From NCBI RefSeq assembly GCF_958979055.1, contig NC_084892.1, positions 25,334,501 to 25,398,500 on the forward strand: 64,000 bases of DNA. The letters run 5' to 3'. The position numbers and the translations under genes are program-made. Source of the DNA: Alnus glutinosa (Eukaryota; Streptophyta; Magnoliopsida; Fagales; Betulaceae). Shown in pieces: positions 43,178-54,884 of this stretch. The notes beneath the pieces were generated by a model. It saw nothing but the letters and a program-made list of their open reading frames with translations, made no database searches and was not told where the DNA came from. How positions within the stretch are numbered: the first letter of the stretch is position 1; each line of letters begins with the position of its first letter.

Positions 43178-44796
43178 CTAGTTCGTAATCCGTGCTATGC
43201 ACGAGATTCTTTCTTATAATTTAGTTTAAGGAAAAAAAAAAAATGGAAGAAGAGAAGCATAGAAAATATAGATAAAAAAATGAAAACTGAAAAATACTAA
43301 TATAATATAATAGTGTTAATCTTTTTTTTTTTTTATTACACAAAGTAATAAAAAACTACTTAATAAACATAATAAACTAAAAAATATCATACCCCGTACA
43401 AAAAACAACCATAGTAAACTTTCTCTCACCATCATTTTCTTGAATTTAGTGTAAAATTTACAAAAGATAAAATAAACAATTTGAATGAAAAATAATATAT
43501 TAATTACATAAAAAATAAGGAAAAAAAAAAAAGAGGAAACGAAATAAGAGAACCATAGAAAATATAGACAAAAAATGAAAAATAAAAAATACTAAAAGAA
43601 TAGAATAGAGTTTTCTTTTCCGTATACTTTTTCAATTCATATGAAACCTTGAAAATTAATATTATCTATCAATTAAGCACGTTAACAATGTGCATTATAC
43701 ATGGAAAAAAAAATTCAGTGAACAATGTAAATTAAAAAATCGTCATACCTAGTACCCAAAACAACAATTAATGTAAACTCTCTCTCCATGGTTTCCTTGA
43801 ATTCAACGTAAAATTTAGAAAAGAAAAAAGCAATTTGAACAAAAAAATAATATAAATTAGGAAATCGGGACAAAAAAATGTAAAGAAAGAACAAAATCAT
43901 AGAAAATAAAGTAAAAAAAAAAAATGTAAAATGATAACCACTAATATAATAGAAAATAACTATTTTTTTATATACTTTTTTCAGTTCCAATGAAATTTAT
44001 AGGTATAGGAAGAAACTACGGTCAAATAGATATTTTTTTAATTCGATCATCATTCTTGTATATAGCGTAAAAGAAACTACTTTTTCAACAAAAATAAAAA
44101 ATAATATAAATTATCAATGCAAAAATAAGGATAGAAAATCAAATCAAAAAAACAGAAGCACATAAAATAAATACAAACATATTATTTACAATTCTATTGA
44201 ACACAACCCTGGCAAACTTAAAAGGCAAACTAAAAAAACAAAGGCTATAGCAGTATTACAAATAAAAAGGTTCCAACAATGGCAAAAACTTTGCTCTCTT
44301 TGCTTTGAGCACCACTATCCGGTAATGTAAACAATATTGCAGTTTTGCATAGCCACAAACCATTACTTTTTTATATATTTATTTGAGAAAGCGAGAGATA
44401 TTGGAGTGACTTTTGACATTTCCCAAAGAAAAAAAAAACTGATGTTACTCTTTGAGGTTTAGTTTGTAACGGACATTTAGTGGGAGGGGAAGCGGTGTTT
44501 GAGTAAAAGATTTTACTTAAAGGAAGAGAGAGAGAGGTAGAAATTAGTGAGAATTTAATGACAAAAAAAAAAATTGACATTTCTATTAATTTTTTATTCA
44601 ATATAAGAGAGTTAATTAGTCATATTAAATGCACCGTTTATTTTACTTGAAATACACGGACCAATTTAGTTTTACTTAAATTATCAATTTTTTATTCAAA
44701 TAACCGGTTCAATGTTTAAAAAGTATGGATTCATGCCACGTGTCCTAATTCTAGGCTAACTCTAAGTTGGAACTCGGCTTATATATATATGAATGA
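43178..44796 (-). mobile_element. Helitron-like non-autonomous element
   Basis: On the minus strand the right end reads CGTGC-ATA-GCACG (a short hairpin), then eight bases, then CTAG followed by host T, the form of a Helitron 3' end. The left end on that strand begins TC after a host A (ATC at 44797-44795), near TATATATATAAGCCGAG and a CACGTGGCATG word often seen near Helitron 5' ends. The interior is A-rich, with repeated segments such as AATATAATAG and CTCTCTC plus CATCATTTTC-like words, and has no RepHel coding capacity. Boundary calls are by eye. Confidence 0.55.
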
Positions 44797-44829
44797 TATG
44801 TTTCAATAAAAATAAAATCCATATACTCT

Positions 44830-46051
44830 CGCAGCGGAATATATTTTTTTCTAAAGTTTTAAGAATTGATAGCATAATACGTTAGAGCTGACTGAAATAC
44901 CTCGATACATTTATTAAAAGTTACTTAGGTTTATCGTTACATGTCATATGCACACTAGGTGCATCAAAATTAGGTGCATCAAAATTAGTGCCACAAACGG
45001 CACATAAGCATATAACATAAAACATGCCAAACATGACATCGTTATAAATATTTACATCCTATAAAACAAAACACACATAAATACAACTAGTAATTTTTAA
45101 GCTAGCACATAATAGTTCGTTGATGGTTTCAAAAACCATCAAAACTAGCATATGGGTCCATGCCTTCATTCTCCAGATCTGCATCAGTAACTATGCAAAT
45201 ATGATGTCATCATATTTACATAGACAAACAAGTGAGTCATCCATTTTCATAACTAAGTTACCATCAGATTAATAACAGTTCATAAAGAATATAAATGCAA
45301 AGGTTGTATAAATATGCATCGTAGTAACCATTTAGTTTGTGTTTTATGATCATCTTTCTTCAGACCTCTCGTTCTAGGTTATCTGAACCTGTTCATGTCC
45401 GTTGCCTCATACTTAAAATCTTATCTGTTTTTACTGGAATCCTACCAGTCCCAGCATTAGTTATATATTATTCCTTTGAACACCCCTGGGTCACTTTGAC
45501 CCTCTAGGTCTACTGATTAGCCTTCCTTCCACTTGCTACTACATCAGCTTGTTGATGGTTATCTCCTTAGCCAGTTTATTAATTGGACACAACATGAAAT
45601 GCATGAACAAACACCCATGCAATGAACACATATCACACAATCCTAATAAAACATAGAATCATTCTTAGTAAGTACATCCATACTTACTCTCCTTGGTGTA
45701 ATTTCTTAGCTCATTTTCTGTAACAAATATATACAAAGAAGATAATATATTCATCAGTCCTTTTCCCAATATTAAATGTGTATATTTTTACATCACTTTA
45801 CTCATCGTTTTTAGTTATCAATTAAAGTGTGATTACTTATAAGTCTTTTGACGTTTAAGCTTTATGTTCAAACACCGAAACGCGGTGACATAATTTTTAA
45901 ACATAAGTCTTTAAGTCAAAGCACTTATTAAGTATTTTTAGAGTAAGTATGATTATCCACAAGAATTGTAAGTACTAAAACAATAACATGAGAATATAAA
46001 TACTACAACGATTCATGTTTAAGCACCGAACCACAGCATAATGCTCTTGGT

Positions 46052-46085
<34 letters not shown>

Positions 46086-46213
46086 GATATTATGATGCAA
46101 AGGGTAGGGTAATCAGGTGGCAGAGCCTCCTTGCAAGAATGCAAATGCTAAGATAAATATGCAAAGGATAAGGTAATCAGGTGGCGGAGCCGCCTTGCAG
46201 GAATGCAATAATG

Positions 46214-46295
<82 letters not shown>

Positions 46296-47880
46296 AATAT
46301 ATTCACTATTTTACAAAAGTCATTAAATCAATTAAAATCAATACTTTGATTCAAGGTTAAGCACCAAAATGTGGTGACATAATGCTCAAACATGAATCTT
46401 AACAATTAATATGGAATGCTATATAACAAATACATAAGTAATAAAAATTACCTATGATGATCCAAGACCATCATAAGGCCAAAATAAAACAAGACTAATA
46501 TACATATATATCCACAATTTCATAAAATTCACAATAATATCAAATAAGATCGAAGAGAGGTATATGTGTTCTTTTAGGTCATTTTCTTGAATTCTTTTCT
46601 TTTCAACCTTATTTCTTTTGTGTTCTATATTTTAAACATCATATTAACATCAAATATATCTTAGAAATCACTTATGGAACAATTGAACGCATAGAAAACT
46701 TACCAAACAATTTCTTGAAACAAAAGTCCTATTTTAAGCCCAAAGTGGCCGGTTTTGGAGTTGCTAGTGTTGTTTTGGTTTATAATCTTGGTTCTATAAA
46801 TCTAGGCCATGAAAGAGTAAGGTAAGACGTATATCTAGCTCCCCTAGGGCTGCCGGACAAAAAAACAAAAGAGAGAAACATAAAAGTTTCACTCAATCTT
46901 CACCTTGGCCGAGTAGTGGAGTTTTAGGGCTGATTGAGTTTCTGATTTTTCTCTATACCTTAGGGGTGAAAGAGGAGGGAAAGGGATGATCTTAAGCCTT
47001 CTAAAAGTGCTAGACAGTAGCTTAAAGCAAACATAAAAGTTCCACTTTTTTTTCACAAGTTAGTCGTATAACTCTTCTAGGAAACATCTCTCTCCTTTGC
47101 ATTGAGTTTTTGAAATAAAGTAAAGGCCAGCATGCTCTCTATTTATAGAAGACCAAAGGGGTGAGGTTTGGTGAAGAGATCAAGCTACGTAGAGGGGAAG
47201 AAAGGCTGCTGGAAAAAAAAGAAAAGAAAATAAAGGATAGCCTCCAATGTTGACAAAAAAGTCTCTTTCACACCCAAAAGTCCAACTTTTTGTCTAACTA
47301 GACTTAGCTTTCAACTAGATTGCTTAAACTAAATAAATATCAGCTTGTCTCAGTTCTAGAGGCAGTTAGGGCCGGCTGGTTTGGAGATTTTAATTAATTT
47401 CTGCTAAAAATTCAACAGTTAGATTAATTAAGCACCAGTTTTGGCCAACAAGTCAATTGTCGCCAAATTGAATTCTGACTTCACATGATTCAAGTATGAA
47501 CTTTATATATACAATATTGAGTAATCATAAGCCATAAAAACATATTTATCAAGCCTAAATTTAGAGGTCAAAGTTAAACCAAAAGTGCTACTTGGCACCT
47601 AAATAGTCAACTATAAATCTAAAAAATCAACCATTGAATTTTTACCAAATTTTACCATGTGATAGATATTTATATTGTGAGCACAATGGTCATTGAATAA
47701 ACTAAATTTGAGTTTGTTTGACCTGTTTTCTGTTCAATTAAAGTTTAAAGCTTAAATGTTACTTTTAGGTTTTTAAGGGTTTTTAGATTTAGATTTTTAA
47801 GTTTTCAAAACAACTTTAGGTTTGCTTATAAAAACCTATGTATATTGTCTCCTCAACAATATCAATGATTTCTTAAGACC
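44830..47880. other. Body of the large LTR-like unit, right part
   Basis: No gene. It contains two (AT)n tracts (46043-46083 and 46218-46293) separated by a direct repeat: GGTAATCAGGTGGCAGAGCC at about 46109 and GGTAATCAGGTGGCGGAGCC at about 46172. It also has several recurrent AAGCACCGAAMCRCRG words near 45870, 46023 and 46360. Confidence 0.5.
46218..46293. repeat. (AT)n microsatellite
   Basis: TA dinucleotide run of about 75 bases. Confidence 0.95.
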
Positions 47881-47906
47881 TTGAAATTACTGGGCGTTAC
47901 AGTGCG

Positions 47907-48551
47907 TGTAGATGATAAATGGCATTCAATTCTCTAATGTGTAATGGAATTTTATTATTATTGGCATCGACTACAATGTGTGATTTAATTGCTTAGAATG
48001 CATAATGAGCTTTACAAATTTTTTGGTTGGGCAACATATCCTTTTTGTTCTCTTTTTGTCTCATCTTGTTAATATATTCCTTTGTTGTTCAGAATTACTC
48101 TCTTGTATTAGATTCATTTGCTTGATATGTAACCTTAAAACTGTCGTATCGGGTGTGGGGAGTATTTTCTCTGAAATGCTAACAACATTTTTCTTGTTTT
48201 TTTCTTTTTGCCCTTTTTTTATCCTATTGGCATGATTAAAACCCAAACCTATAATCCACTTTATTCTTTTTTATCCTATGATCCAAAATAGGGTCATGCA
48301 TGTAGTGAAAGAATGAATATCCTTAACCTAGTACAACAAGTTAAGATAAATTCCAAGGTAGACTAAGTAACACTAAAACAGAAATAGTTTCTCCTATCAA
48401 CAAAGTTTTTCATCTCTAAAACAAAAAGAAAGAAAACGAGTGAAGAAAAAATCAACAAAATGCAACTTTTTTATGCACTATTGAAAAGTTTACCCTATTG
48501 GCATGATTAATATATATATATATATATATATATATGCGTAGGCCCGAAAAA
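47907..48551. other. Intergenic stretch
   Basis: AT-rich with a short (TA)n tract at 48510-48535. Open frames at 48005-48246 have no recognisable content. Confidence 0.45.
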
Positions 48552-49086
48552 ATGTCGGCAAATAGTGATGCGTCAATACCCCATCCGTTATGTTACTGTG
48601 GAATGCGTGCACGTCTAAGGTACTCATGGACTAGTGACAACCTCGGAAGAAAGTGATATGACTGTATAAAGTATAAAGTAATTTTAAAATTAATTAATTG
48701 TATTTTATTTTTTTCATTAGTAGTTTATAACATTTATTCTTATGTTTTCACGCAGGAAGTTGGGGATTGTGATTTTTTTTAAGTGGGCTGATAACCAAAT
48801 GACTTCTTATGAGATGAGATTGGAGGAACATATGAGAAACATGGAGGAAGGGAGACAGGCTGATATTGATAAAGTTGAGAAGATGACAATGGACAATATT
48901 GACAGACTTGAGAAATTGATTGAAACAAAACACAAGGAACAATATGCTAGACTTCGGTTGGAGTTGGGTTTGTGTCAAAGTAATATAAAGATGTTTTGGG
49001 CAGCAATAATCCTAATCATTTTGGGCCTCATAATTTATCTCAGTGGTTATAGTGGTTCTAAAGTTAGTTGCTTGATGTTAGAATGA
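48552..49086 (+). pseudogene. GRF zinc-finger/coiled-coil/membrane protein gene, degenerate
   Basis: Exon 1 (48552-48670) encodes the first half of a GRF-type zinc finger (CYCGMRARLRYSWTSDNLGRK) but then has TGA (48654-48656) where an aromatic residue is usual. After a GTATAA donor and CACGCAG acceptor, exon 2 (48756-49086) continues in phase as VIFFKWADN, then an acidic and basic helix (residues EMRLEEHMRNMEEGR onward) likely to form a coiled coil, and a C-terminal hydrophobic segment (MFWAAIILIILGLIIYLSG). This is the architecture of plant GRF zinc-finger proteins like the At4g04775 group, whose role is poorly known. The usual Cys before FFKW is replaced, so one zinc ligand is lost. With the stop codon this is best called a pseudogene. 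Confidence 0.7.
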
Positions 49087-49289
49087 AAGGATGGAAACAA
49101 AAAGGTTAAAAATGTACTGCAACATGTATTGGTTTCTCATCTTTTAATGGTCTGTAAGTTTGAAATTAAATTTGCTCGACTTCTTAAAAAAATGCATCTT
49201 GGATTTAGTTACATGTTGGAGTTAGTTACATCAAATCTCTTGTATATTGCATAATTTATCCATGTCATCAACACCAAGAATCATTTATG

Positions 49290-49550
49290 TGGATGATGTA
49301 GAAAGATTTTGACTTGGTATTGTGTCGTGGGATAGTCAAGGAAAAGATTTTTGAGCCTTTGATCGACTTCTTGAAGCCTAAAGGTTGTGAAATTCTGGAG
49401 GGTAAAAAAGTGGCAAATTTTTTCTTTAATGACAAAACATGTTGTATTTCAGAAGTAGTTTGTGGCAGAGAGTCATATAATGTTGATGCTGTTATCTTTG
49501 CTGTTGGAATATCCAGACTCCAGGAACTTGTCAAGAATAGGATTCCCCGT
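49290..49550 (+). pseudogene. Fragment of an FAD-dependent amine-oxidase/phytoene-desaturase-like gene
   Basis: The plus frame reads DLVLCRGIVKEKIFEPLIDF, then GCEILEGKKV, CISEVVCGRE and DAVIFAVGISRLQELVKN. This matches the substrate and FAD-domain part of plant flavin oxidoreductases of the amine-oxidase fold, as I recall them (WCRGTVREKIFEPW...CISEVVCGRE...DAVIFAVGI). Similarity stops at about 49,545, where the sequence switches to unrelated repeat-like DNA. Only this single exon-sized block is present, with no start codon context or neighbouring exons. It may be a captured or retroduplicated piece. Confidence 0.5.
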
Positions 49551-49559
49551 ATATGCATC

Positions 49560-49930
49560 GTTGACACCTTTGGGTAACATAATTTTGGAACCCCTAGCCC
49601 CAATCCTCCGAGATAGACATCTCCTACTTTGTAAAAGAAACCTTTGAATGGGTGGAATGGGATGAGATTTAAATTCCCTCTTGCTATCATTCCCTTCTGT
49701 GTTGATAAGAATCCCACCACGGATATGATAAACTCTACATCTCCATTCTAAACTAAAAATCAACATCCAGACCATGTAATGCTATCATTCACTTGTGTCA
49801 TATAGAGATGTCACACTATAAAACTAAAAATTGTAGAGTTTGGCACCTAAATTATGCTTCGACTAGTAAGTACATCCATATACTGCATAAATTCATATTC
49901 AACCCAATGTCCATTCCATGAATAACATGT
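49560..49930. other. Unassigned stretch between gene fragments
   Basis: Minus-strand open frames (49720-49268 and 49775-49473) overlap here in two phases. I do not recognise either, and the upper part overlaps the oxidoreductase fragment. Treated as non-coding. Confidence 0.35.
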
Positions 49931-51655
49931 TTCTAACAGGGTAACAAAACCTGCAAGAGGTTTATATAGAAAGCTAAGCATGTTTGTGAAGAACCATATA
50001 CAACATCCATAAGATATAGAAAGCGAAGCATGTTAGTTGATGCTTGGAGTTCTGCATAAGATATACATGCCAATCGCCAATCCTTCAAGGAAGATGCGAC
50101 CAAAGGTCTCTTTCTCCATTTTTTAACCATATAAAATGTGAGGAAAAAACACAATAGAACAAATACCAACATGATAGGAATTACAACTTTAAGTGCATGG
50201 CGTTTTATGGATAAACGTGGACTCTTTCTATAGCATTTTGGTAAAAGCAATTCTGGGACGCCACCACATAACTTGTCATTTTCAAAGATTGAAATTGTAC
50301 TTACGTTCAAAAAAATCCCTTCACTTGGCACTTTCCCATCGAGATCATTATGAGAAAGATTAAGATGCTTAAGTGACAAAAACTTGCTGAGAAATTCAGG
50401 AATTTGCCCTGACAAGTTATTGCGAGAAAGATCAATTTCTTCTAAACCTCTCAATGTCTTCAACGACGGAGGAATCGCTCCTTCAAATGAATTACCCTCC
50501 AAATGCCAACTCACCAAACTCGTACAACTACTAAGGGAAGTAGGGATTTCACCTGATAATCGATTATTCGAGACATCTAATTCCTCAAGATTTTCTAAGT
50601 TACCCACTTCAAATGGCAATGTACCTGTCAAAGAATTATGAGACATGTCCAATGAAATCGAAAGGGAAGATAGACCAATAACCTCTTTTGGTATGTTACC
50701 ATTGAGATTGTTACTAGAAAGGAGTAGTTGAAGTAAATTTTGGCAGTTTCCTAGACTTGGGGTATACTTCCCTCCAATTTGTTCTAATCGATAAAGAGCT
50801 TTGCCAATTTAGTTAAGTTACCTAAAGAGAAAGGGATAGGTCCTGAAAATTTGTTATACTCCAAAGATAGTACCTGTAACTGCTGGAGCTTCCCAAGAGA
50901 ATCTGGGAGAGGACCTCCCAAATAGTTATCTTCTAAGCCCAGGTCGAGCAAGTTAACAAGGTTCCCAATCCCAATGGGGATGCCTCCACGTATCATATTT
51001 CCACCCATAACAAGATAATTCAGCTGGGAGGAAAGGTTGGCTACAGAGCTGGGCAGTACTCCACCAAATTGATTACGATCGAGACCCAAAGCCCCCAAAC
51101 TAGTACAGTTAGCTAAAAAACCGATAAAACTCAGGTCACCAAGTTTCCCATTTCCAAGTCTATTTTGTTCGAAATTAAGTCTAACCAAGCCACGCAAACT
51201 TGCTAGATTTTGAGGCACCGTCCCAGTGAGACCATTTTCAGAAAAGTCGAGCACGCCAAGTCTAGAAGCATTTGACAATGATAGGGGGATTGGTCCTGTG
51301 AAACTATTAATACCTCCGACAAAAATATTCAAGGTTAGGAAGAGTAAGGCCAACATCTGGTGGAAGGCTTCCATGCAGCTGGTTTTGAGTAACAGAGAAA
51401 TAGTAAATGGTAGACATATTATAAATTAGAGGAGGGATCGTACCAGACAAATTATTCCCAGAAAGTTGAAAAATTCTCAAGCCTTTTAGACGGCCTAGCT
51501 CACTAGGTATGCTCCCTTGTACATTGTTCTGGAGAAGGAAAAGCCTATACAAAGAAGAAATGTTCCCTATCCACGCTGGGATAGTTCCTATAAGGTTATT
51601 CGCACCAAGAGTTAGGTGAACCAACTTTGACAATGAACTAAACTGCTCTGGAATC

Positions 51656-51854
51656 TAGGGTTGGCAATTCGGGTTCACGGGTCGGGTTCGGGTCAACCCG
51701 ACTGACCCGATTACATAAACGTGTCAACCCGAACCCGACCCGATTAATAATCGGGTAACCCGAACACGACCCGGCAAACCCGACTAAAAAACGTGTCACC
51801 CGTTTACCCGACCCGACACGGCATCAATTTCACTGTTTTCGCATGTTTCAACCT

Positions 51855-51889
<35 letters not shown>

Positions 51890-52152
51890 TTCAATATATT
51901 TTTTTTAATCGGGTTATAATCGTGTTGGCGTGTAATCGTGTTATCGGGTCAACCCGTGCAATCGGGTCATAATCGGGTTGGCGGGTCAACCCGCGGGTTG
52001 ACCCGCCAAACACGACTATAATCGGGTCAACCCGATTATGACCCGAACCCGATTATAACAAACCCAAACCCGATTATAACAAACCCAAACCCGGTTTTTT
52101 CGTGTCGTGTTCGTGTCGGGTTCGCGGGTCATGTCAAAAATTGCCAACCCTA
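51656..52152. mobile_element. hAT-like foldback MITE in the LRR pseudogene
   Basis: 497 bp with inverted ends TAGGGTTGGCAATT and AATTGCCAACCCTA and an interior of repeated GGGTCAACCCG and CGGGTTCGGGT words on both strands. Perfect 8-bp target duplication CTGGAATC (51648-51655 and 52153-52160). The intact distal paralogue reads TTGGAATCTGCCC without interruption (about 62538). Target length and TIR fit hAT elements. Confidence 0.92.
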
Positions 52153-52558
52153 CTGGAATCTGCCCAACAAGTTTGTTGGTACCTACATGAAGCACTCTAA
52201 GTTGTGTACAGTGACTTAAATTAGTTGGAAGTTTCCCACCAAGCGAATTGTAACTCAAGTTGAGATGCTGCAAACGTCGAAGTCTTCCCATTTCTTGAGG
52301 AATTTCACCATAGATGCTGTTATTTCCCAAGTTGATTCCAGTAAGGTAAGTAAGATTTCCCATAGAAGGTGTTATATAGCCAGCCAATCTTTGAGCTTCC
52401 AGGTTCAGAACCATGACTCTTTTACTGGAGGGGCTACATGTAACACCAAACCAATTGCAGAAATGAGTGGAGTCATTCCATGAGCTCATTATTTGAAGTG
52501 GGTCTTCACTAATCCGTTTCTTGAAGTCAAGCAACGCCAGGCGATTAGATTTGTCTGC

Positions 52559-53060
52559 TGTTGGGGATAAATTCCACTCAACCCAATCCAAAGAGGAGAT
52601 AGACATTTAATAACTACTTAAGGGAAATTAGGTATCAGTTATCTCTGGTAGAATTGGGATAGGACTTATGGTCCAATCAGATAAGAAAAATGATCAGATC
52701 AAAAGTCTAAGAAGATATCAGATTAGAAGTCTAATAAAAGATCAAAGTCCAATTAGAACTCTGACATCAATTCTAGATCTCGATTAGAACTCTGATAGCA
52801 GTTCTAGATCGACAAGGAGCAGGAATTCTAATCCAGCTTTGACTCCACCTCTTTGCCTATAAATAAGCCCATACCCCAAGTATAAACTAAGACTCAATTT
52901 TTATGCATAGAGCATTATTTTTTTACAGAAGCTAATTTAGGCATCGGAGAGGACCCTCGGAAGGGTCCCTTAGTTTTTGTTGTTTTGCAGAATTATTAAG
53001 AAGCGTGAAGAACACCAGAAGAACGTGCAGATTCACATCATACCGGAAACTGTACAAACA
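52559..53060 (+). repeat. 5' LTR
   Basis: 502 bp, TGTTGGGG at the start and ACAAACA at the end. TATA box TATAAATA at 52858-52865, about 200 bases before the LTR end. Confidence 0.92.
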
Positions 53061-53120
53061 GTTTGGCGCTGTCTGTGGGAACGATTATTCGTTCCTCATA
53101 AAAGAAAAAGAAGATCCAGC

Positions 53121-54505
53121 ATGGTGATGAACACACGTTCCGGAAGCCAGACCAACCGAGAGCCCATAGTCCGAATGGAGCCAGTTATTCAGAATAATTC
53201 GCAGCCTCCACCGAACCCTCCCCCGGGGGGTGGAGATCAAGATCGCATAGCAGCGCTGGAAGCCCAAATTAAATCCTTAACATAGCGGAATGCCGAGTTG
53301 CTGCGCAGGAGACCGGAACAGCCCAATCCCGAGATGAACAGGGATGAGCGTGAGGAAGAAGATCACAACAGCAACACTAATCCTCGGAGGGAGGATGATC
53401 ACCAAGGAGATTTGAGCAGAGTTATTGCCGAGCTGGAGAGAAGGTGCACGTACATGGAGATGGAAAGAAAGGACAAAAGCAGATCCGTAGTGGTGGACAA
53501 GCTCCTAATGGGTACAGACTCACCCTTCACCAGACGGGTGGCAGACTATCGGCTTCCCGAGAAGTTTAAGGTACCCCAAATTCTAAGTTATGCAGGAGAC
53601 GGAGATCCCTTGGATCACCTAGAAAATTTCCGAGCTCATCTAGACCTTCACGGGACACCCGATGAAGTAGCATGTCGGGCCTTCCCTCTTACTCTTTCGG
53701 GGAATGCCCGAGACTGGTCCAAGAAGCTGCCCCCGAATTCCGTTGATCAGTTTAAGGAGTTGTCCAAAATATTCCTAACTGGATTTCTAGCTTTCCGAAC
53801 AAGTTGTCCAAAATATTCCTAACTGGATTTCTAGCTTTCCGAACAAGGAAGAAGCCTTCGGGATATTTGCTATCATTGCACCAACAAAGCAACGAAAGTC
53901 TTAAGGAGTTCATGGCTCGGTTTAACCGAGAGAAGGTAACGGTCGAAGATCCAATCGAGGATATGGTCTTTGCTGCCATTTATCAAGGAATTTCACCCGA
54001 GGAGCCTTTGATGAAGAAGTTGGTTTGGAAGCAACCGAGTACCTTGCAGGGCCTCATGGATAAGATAGAAGAATTCATCAATCAGGAAGAAACGCTGAAG
54101 TCTATGGCCAGTTCTAGGCCACCCCGAGAGATAGGCCCAGAAAAGAAAAGGAAAGAATTCAGGAAAGCTGATGGGGAAGAGCAGAGACAGGTAAAGAAGT
54201 TCAAAGATTACAATTTTACACCTCTCAATGCCGAGATATCAGAAGTCCTTATAGAGATAAAAAGAGATCCGGCGTTTCGGGAACCACAAAAGATACCAGG
54301 TAATCCTCCTTACAGGAATGAAGGCAAATATTGTGATTTTCATAAACAAGTAGGTCATTACACCGAGGGATGCATAACCCTAAGGTTGTTAATAGAAGAA
54401 TTCCTAAAGAATGGCAAGCTGGTTCGGTTCTTGAGAGAAAAACGGAACCAGCAAGGAAATAACAGGCCTCAGAATCATCAGGACTATCAGCCCCGAGATC
54501 AGTAG
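53121..54505 (+). pseudogene. Degenerate retrotransposon gag
   Basis: The frame opens at ATG 53121 (MVMNTRSGSQTNRE), with an in-frame TAG at 53283. It then continues through a charged segment, the Retrotrans_gag core (YRLPEKFKVPQ, DPLDHLENFRAHL, FPLTLSGNARDW) and, after a frameshift caused by a 44-bp tandem duplication, ESLKEFMARFNREK and a CCHC-like knuckle region (KYCDFHKQVGHYTEGC). Gag forms the particle that packages element RNA. The frame ends at TAG 54503-54505; an open extension with PRD-rich repeats runs on to about 54660. With a stop and a frameshift it is inactive. Confidence 0.88.
53758..53845 (+). repeat. 44-bp tandem duplication inside gag
   Basis: AGTTGTCCAAAATATTCCTA... through CTTTCCGAACA occurs twice back to back (53758-53801 and 53802-53845) with no visible difference. 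Since 44 is not a multiple of 3, it shifts the gag frame. Confidence 0.93.
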
Positions 54506-54884
54506 CCATGGGATTACTATCCCCGAGACCGTCCTCAGCTAGGCGAGAGGCATCAAGAGAATGATCCCCGAGATGACATAGAAAGAAGAGAAGACCGAGG
54601 AAGCAGAAGCCCACCGCATAGAGAGCCGAGGCAACAACAGTATCTGCCCGTGATCCCATAAAAAGGATTCTCGGGAATTTCAGGCTAGACTTTTATTTTT
54701 AGCATTTATGTTTGCAAAGAACTAGACTTTTATTTTTAACTCAGACATGTTATAATAAAAGACAGAAAATTCCTCAGATTTTGGGAATAAGTATTTTCAG
54801 AAGAAAAGAATAGAGCTGACTTAAGCATCAGAGTGTTCCTGGTCTAGGGACTGGGAACCCGTTGATGTCGCTTCTTTTGCAGGC

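Larger units (their letters stand above)
40230..47901 (-). mobile_element. Large LTR (solo LTR or non-autonomous element) split by a nested insertion
   Basis: The unit starts TGTAACGCCCC and ends GGGCGTTACA, the TG...CA ends of an LTR, with perfect 5-bp flanks GTGCG (40225-40229 and 47902-47906). A 10-bp word CATATACTCT occurs at 40297-40306 and again at 44820-44829, suggesting the middle (40307-44819) is a later insertion. Without it the unit is about 3.15 kb. On the minus strand it has a CTATAAATAG TATA box (47148-47139) followed by pyrimidine-rich sequence, typical of an LTR promoter. No gag or pol reading frame is visible. A giant solo LTR or LARD-like element is my best reading. Confidence 0.55.

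Noticed and set aside
43715..43990. 91-codon minus frame with membrane-like composition
   Set aside because: A-rich interior of the Helitron-like element; hydrophobicity is an effect of T-rich codons.
49268..49775. Minus-strand frames of 150 and 100 codons
   Set aside because: Two overlapping phases, no recognised motif, and partly antisense to the oxidoreductase fragment.
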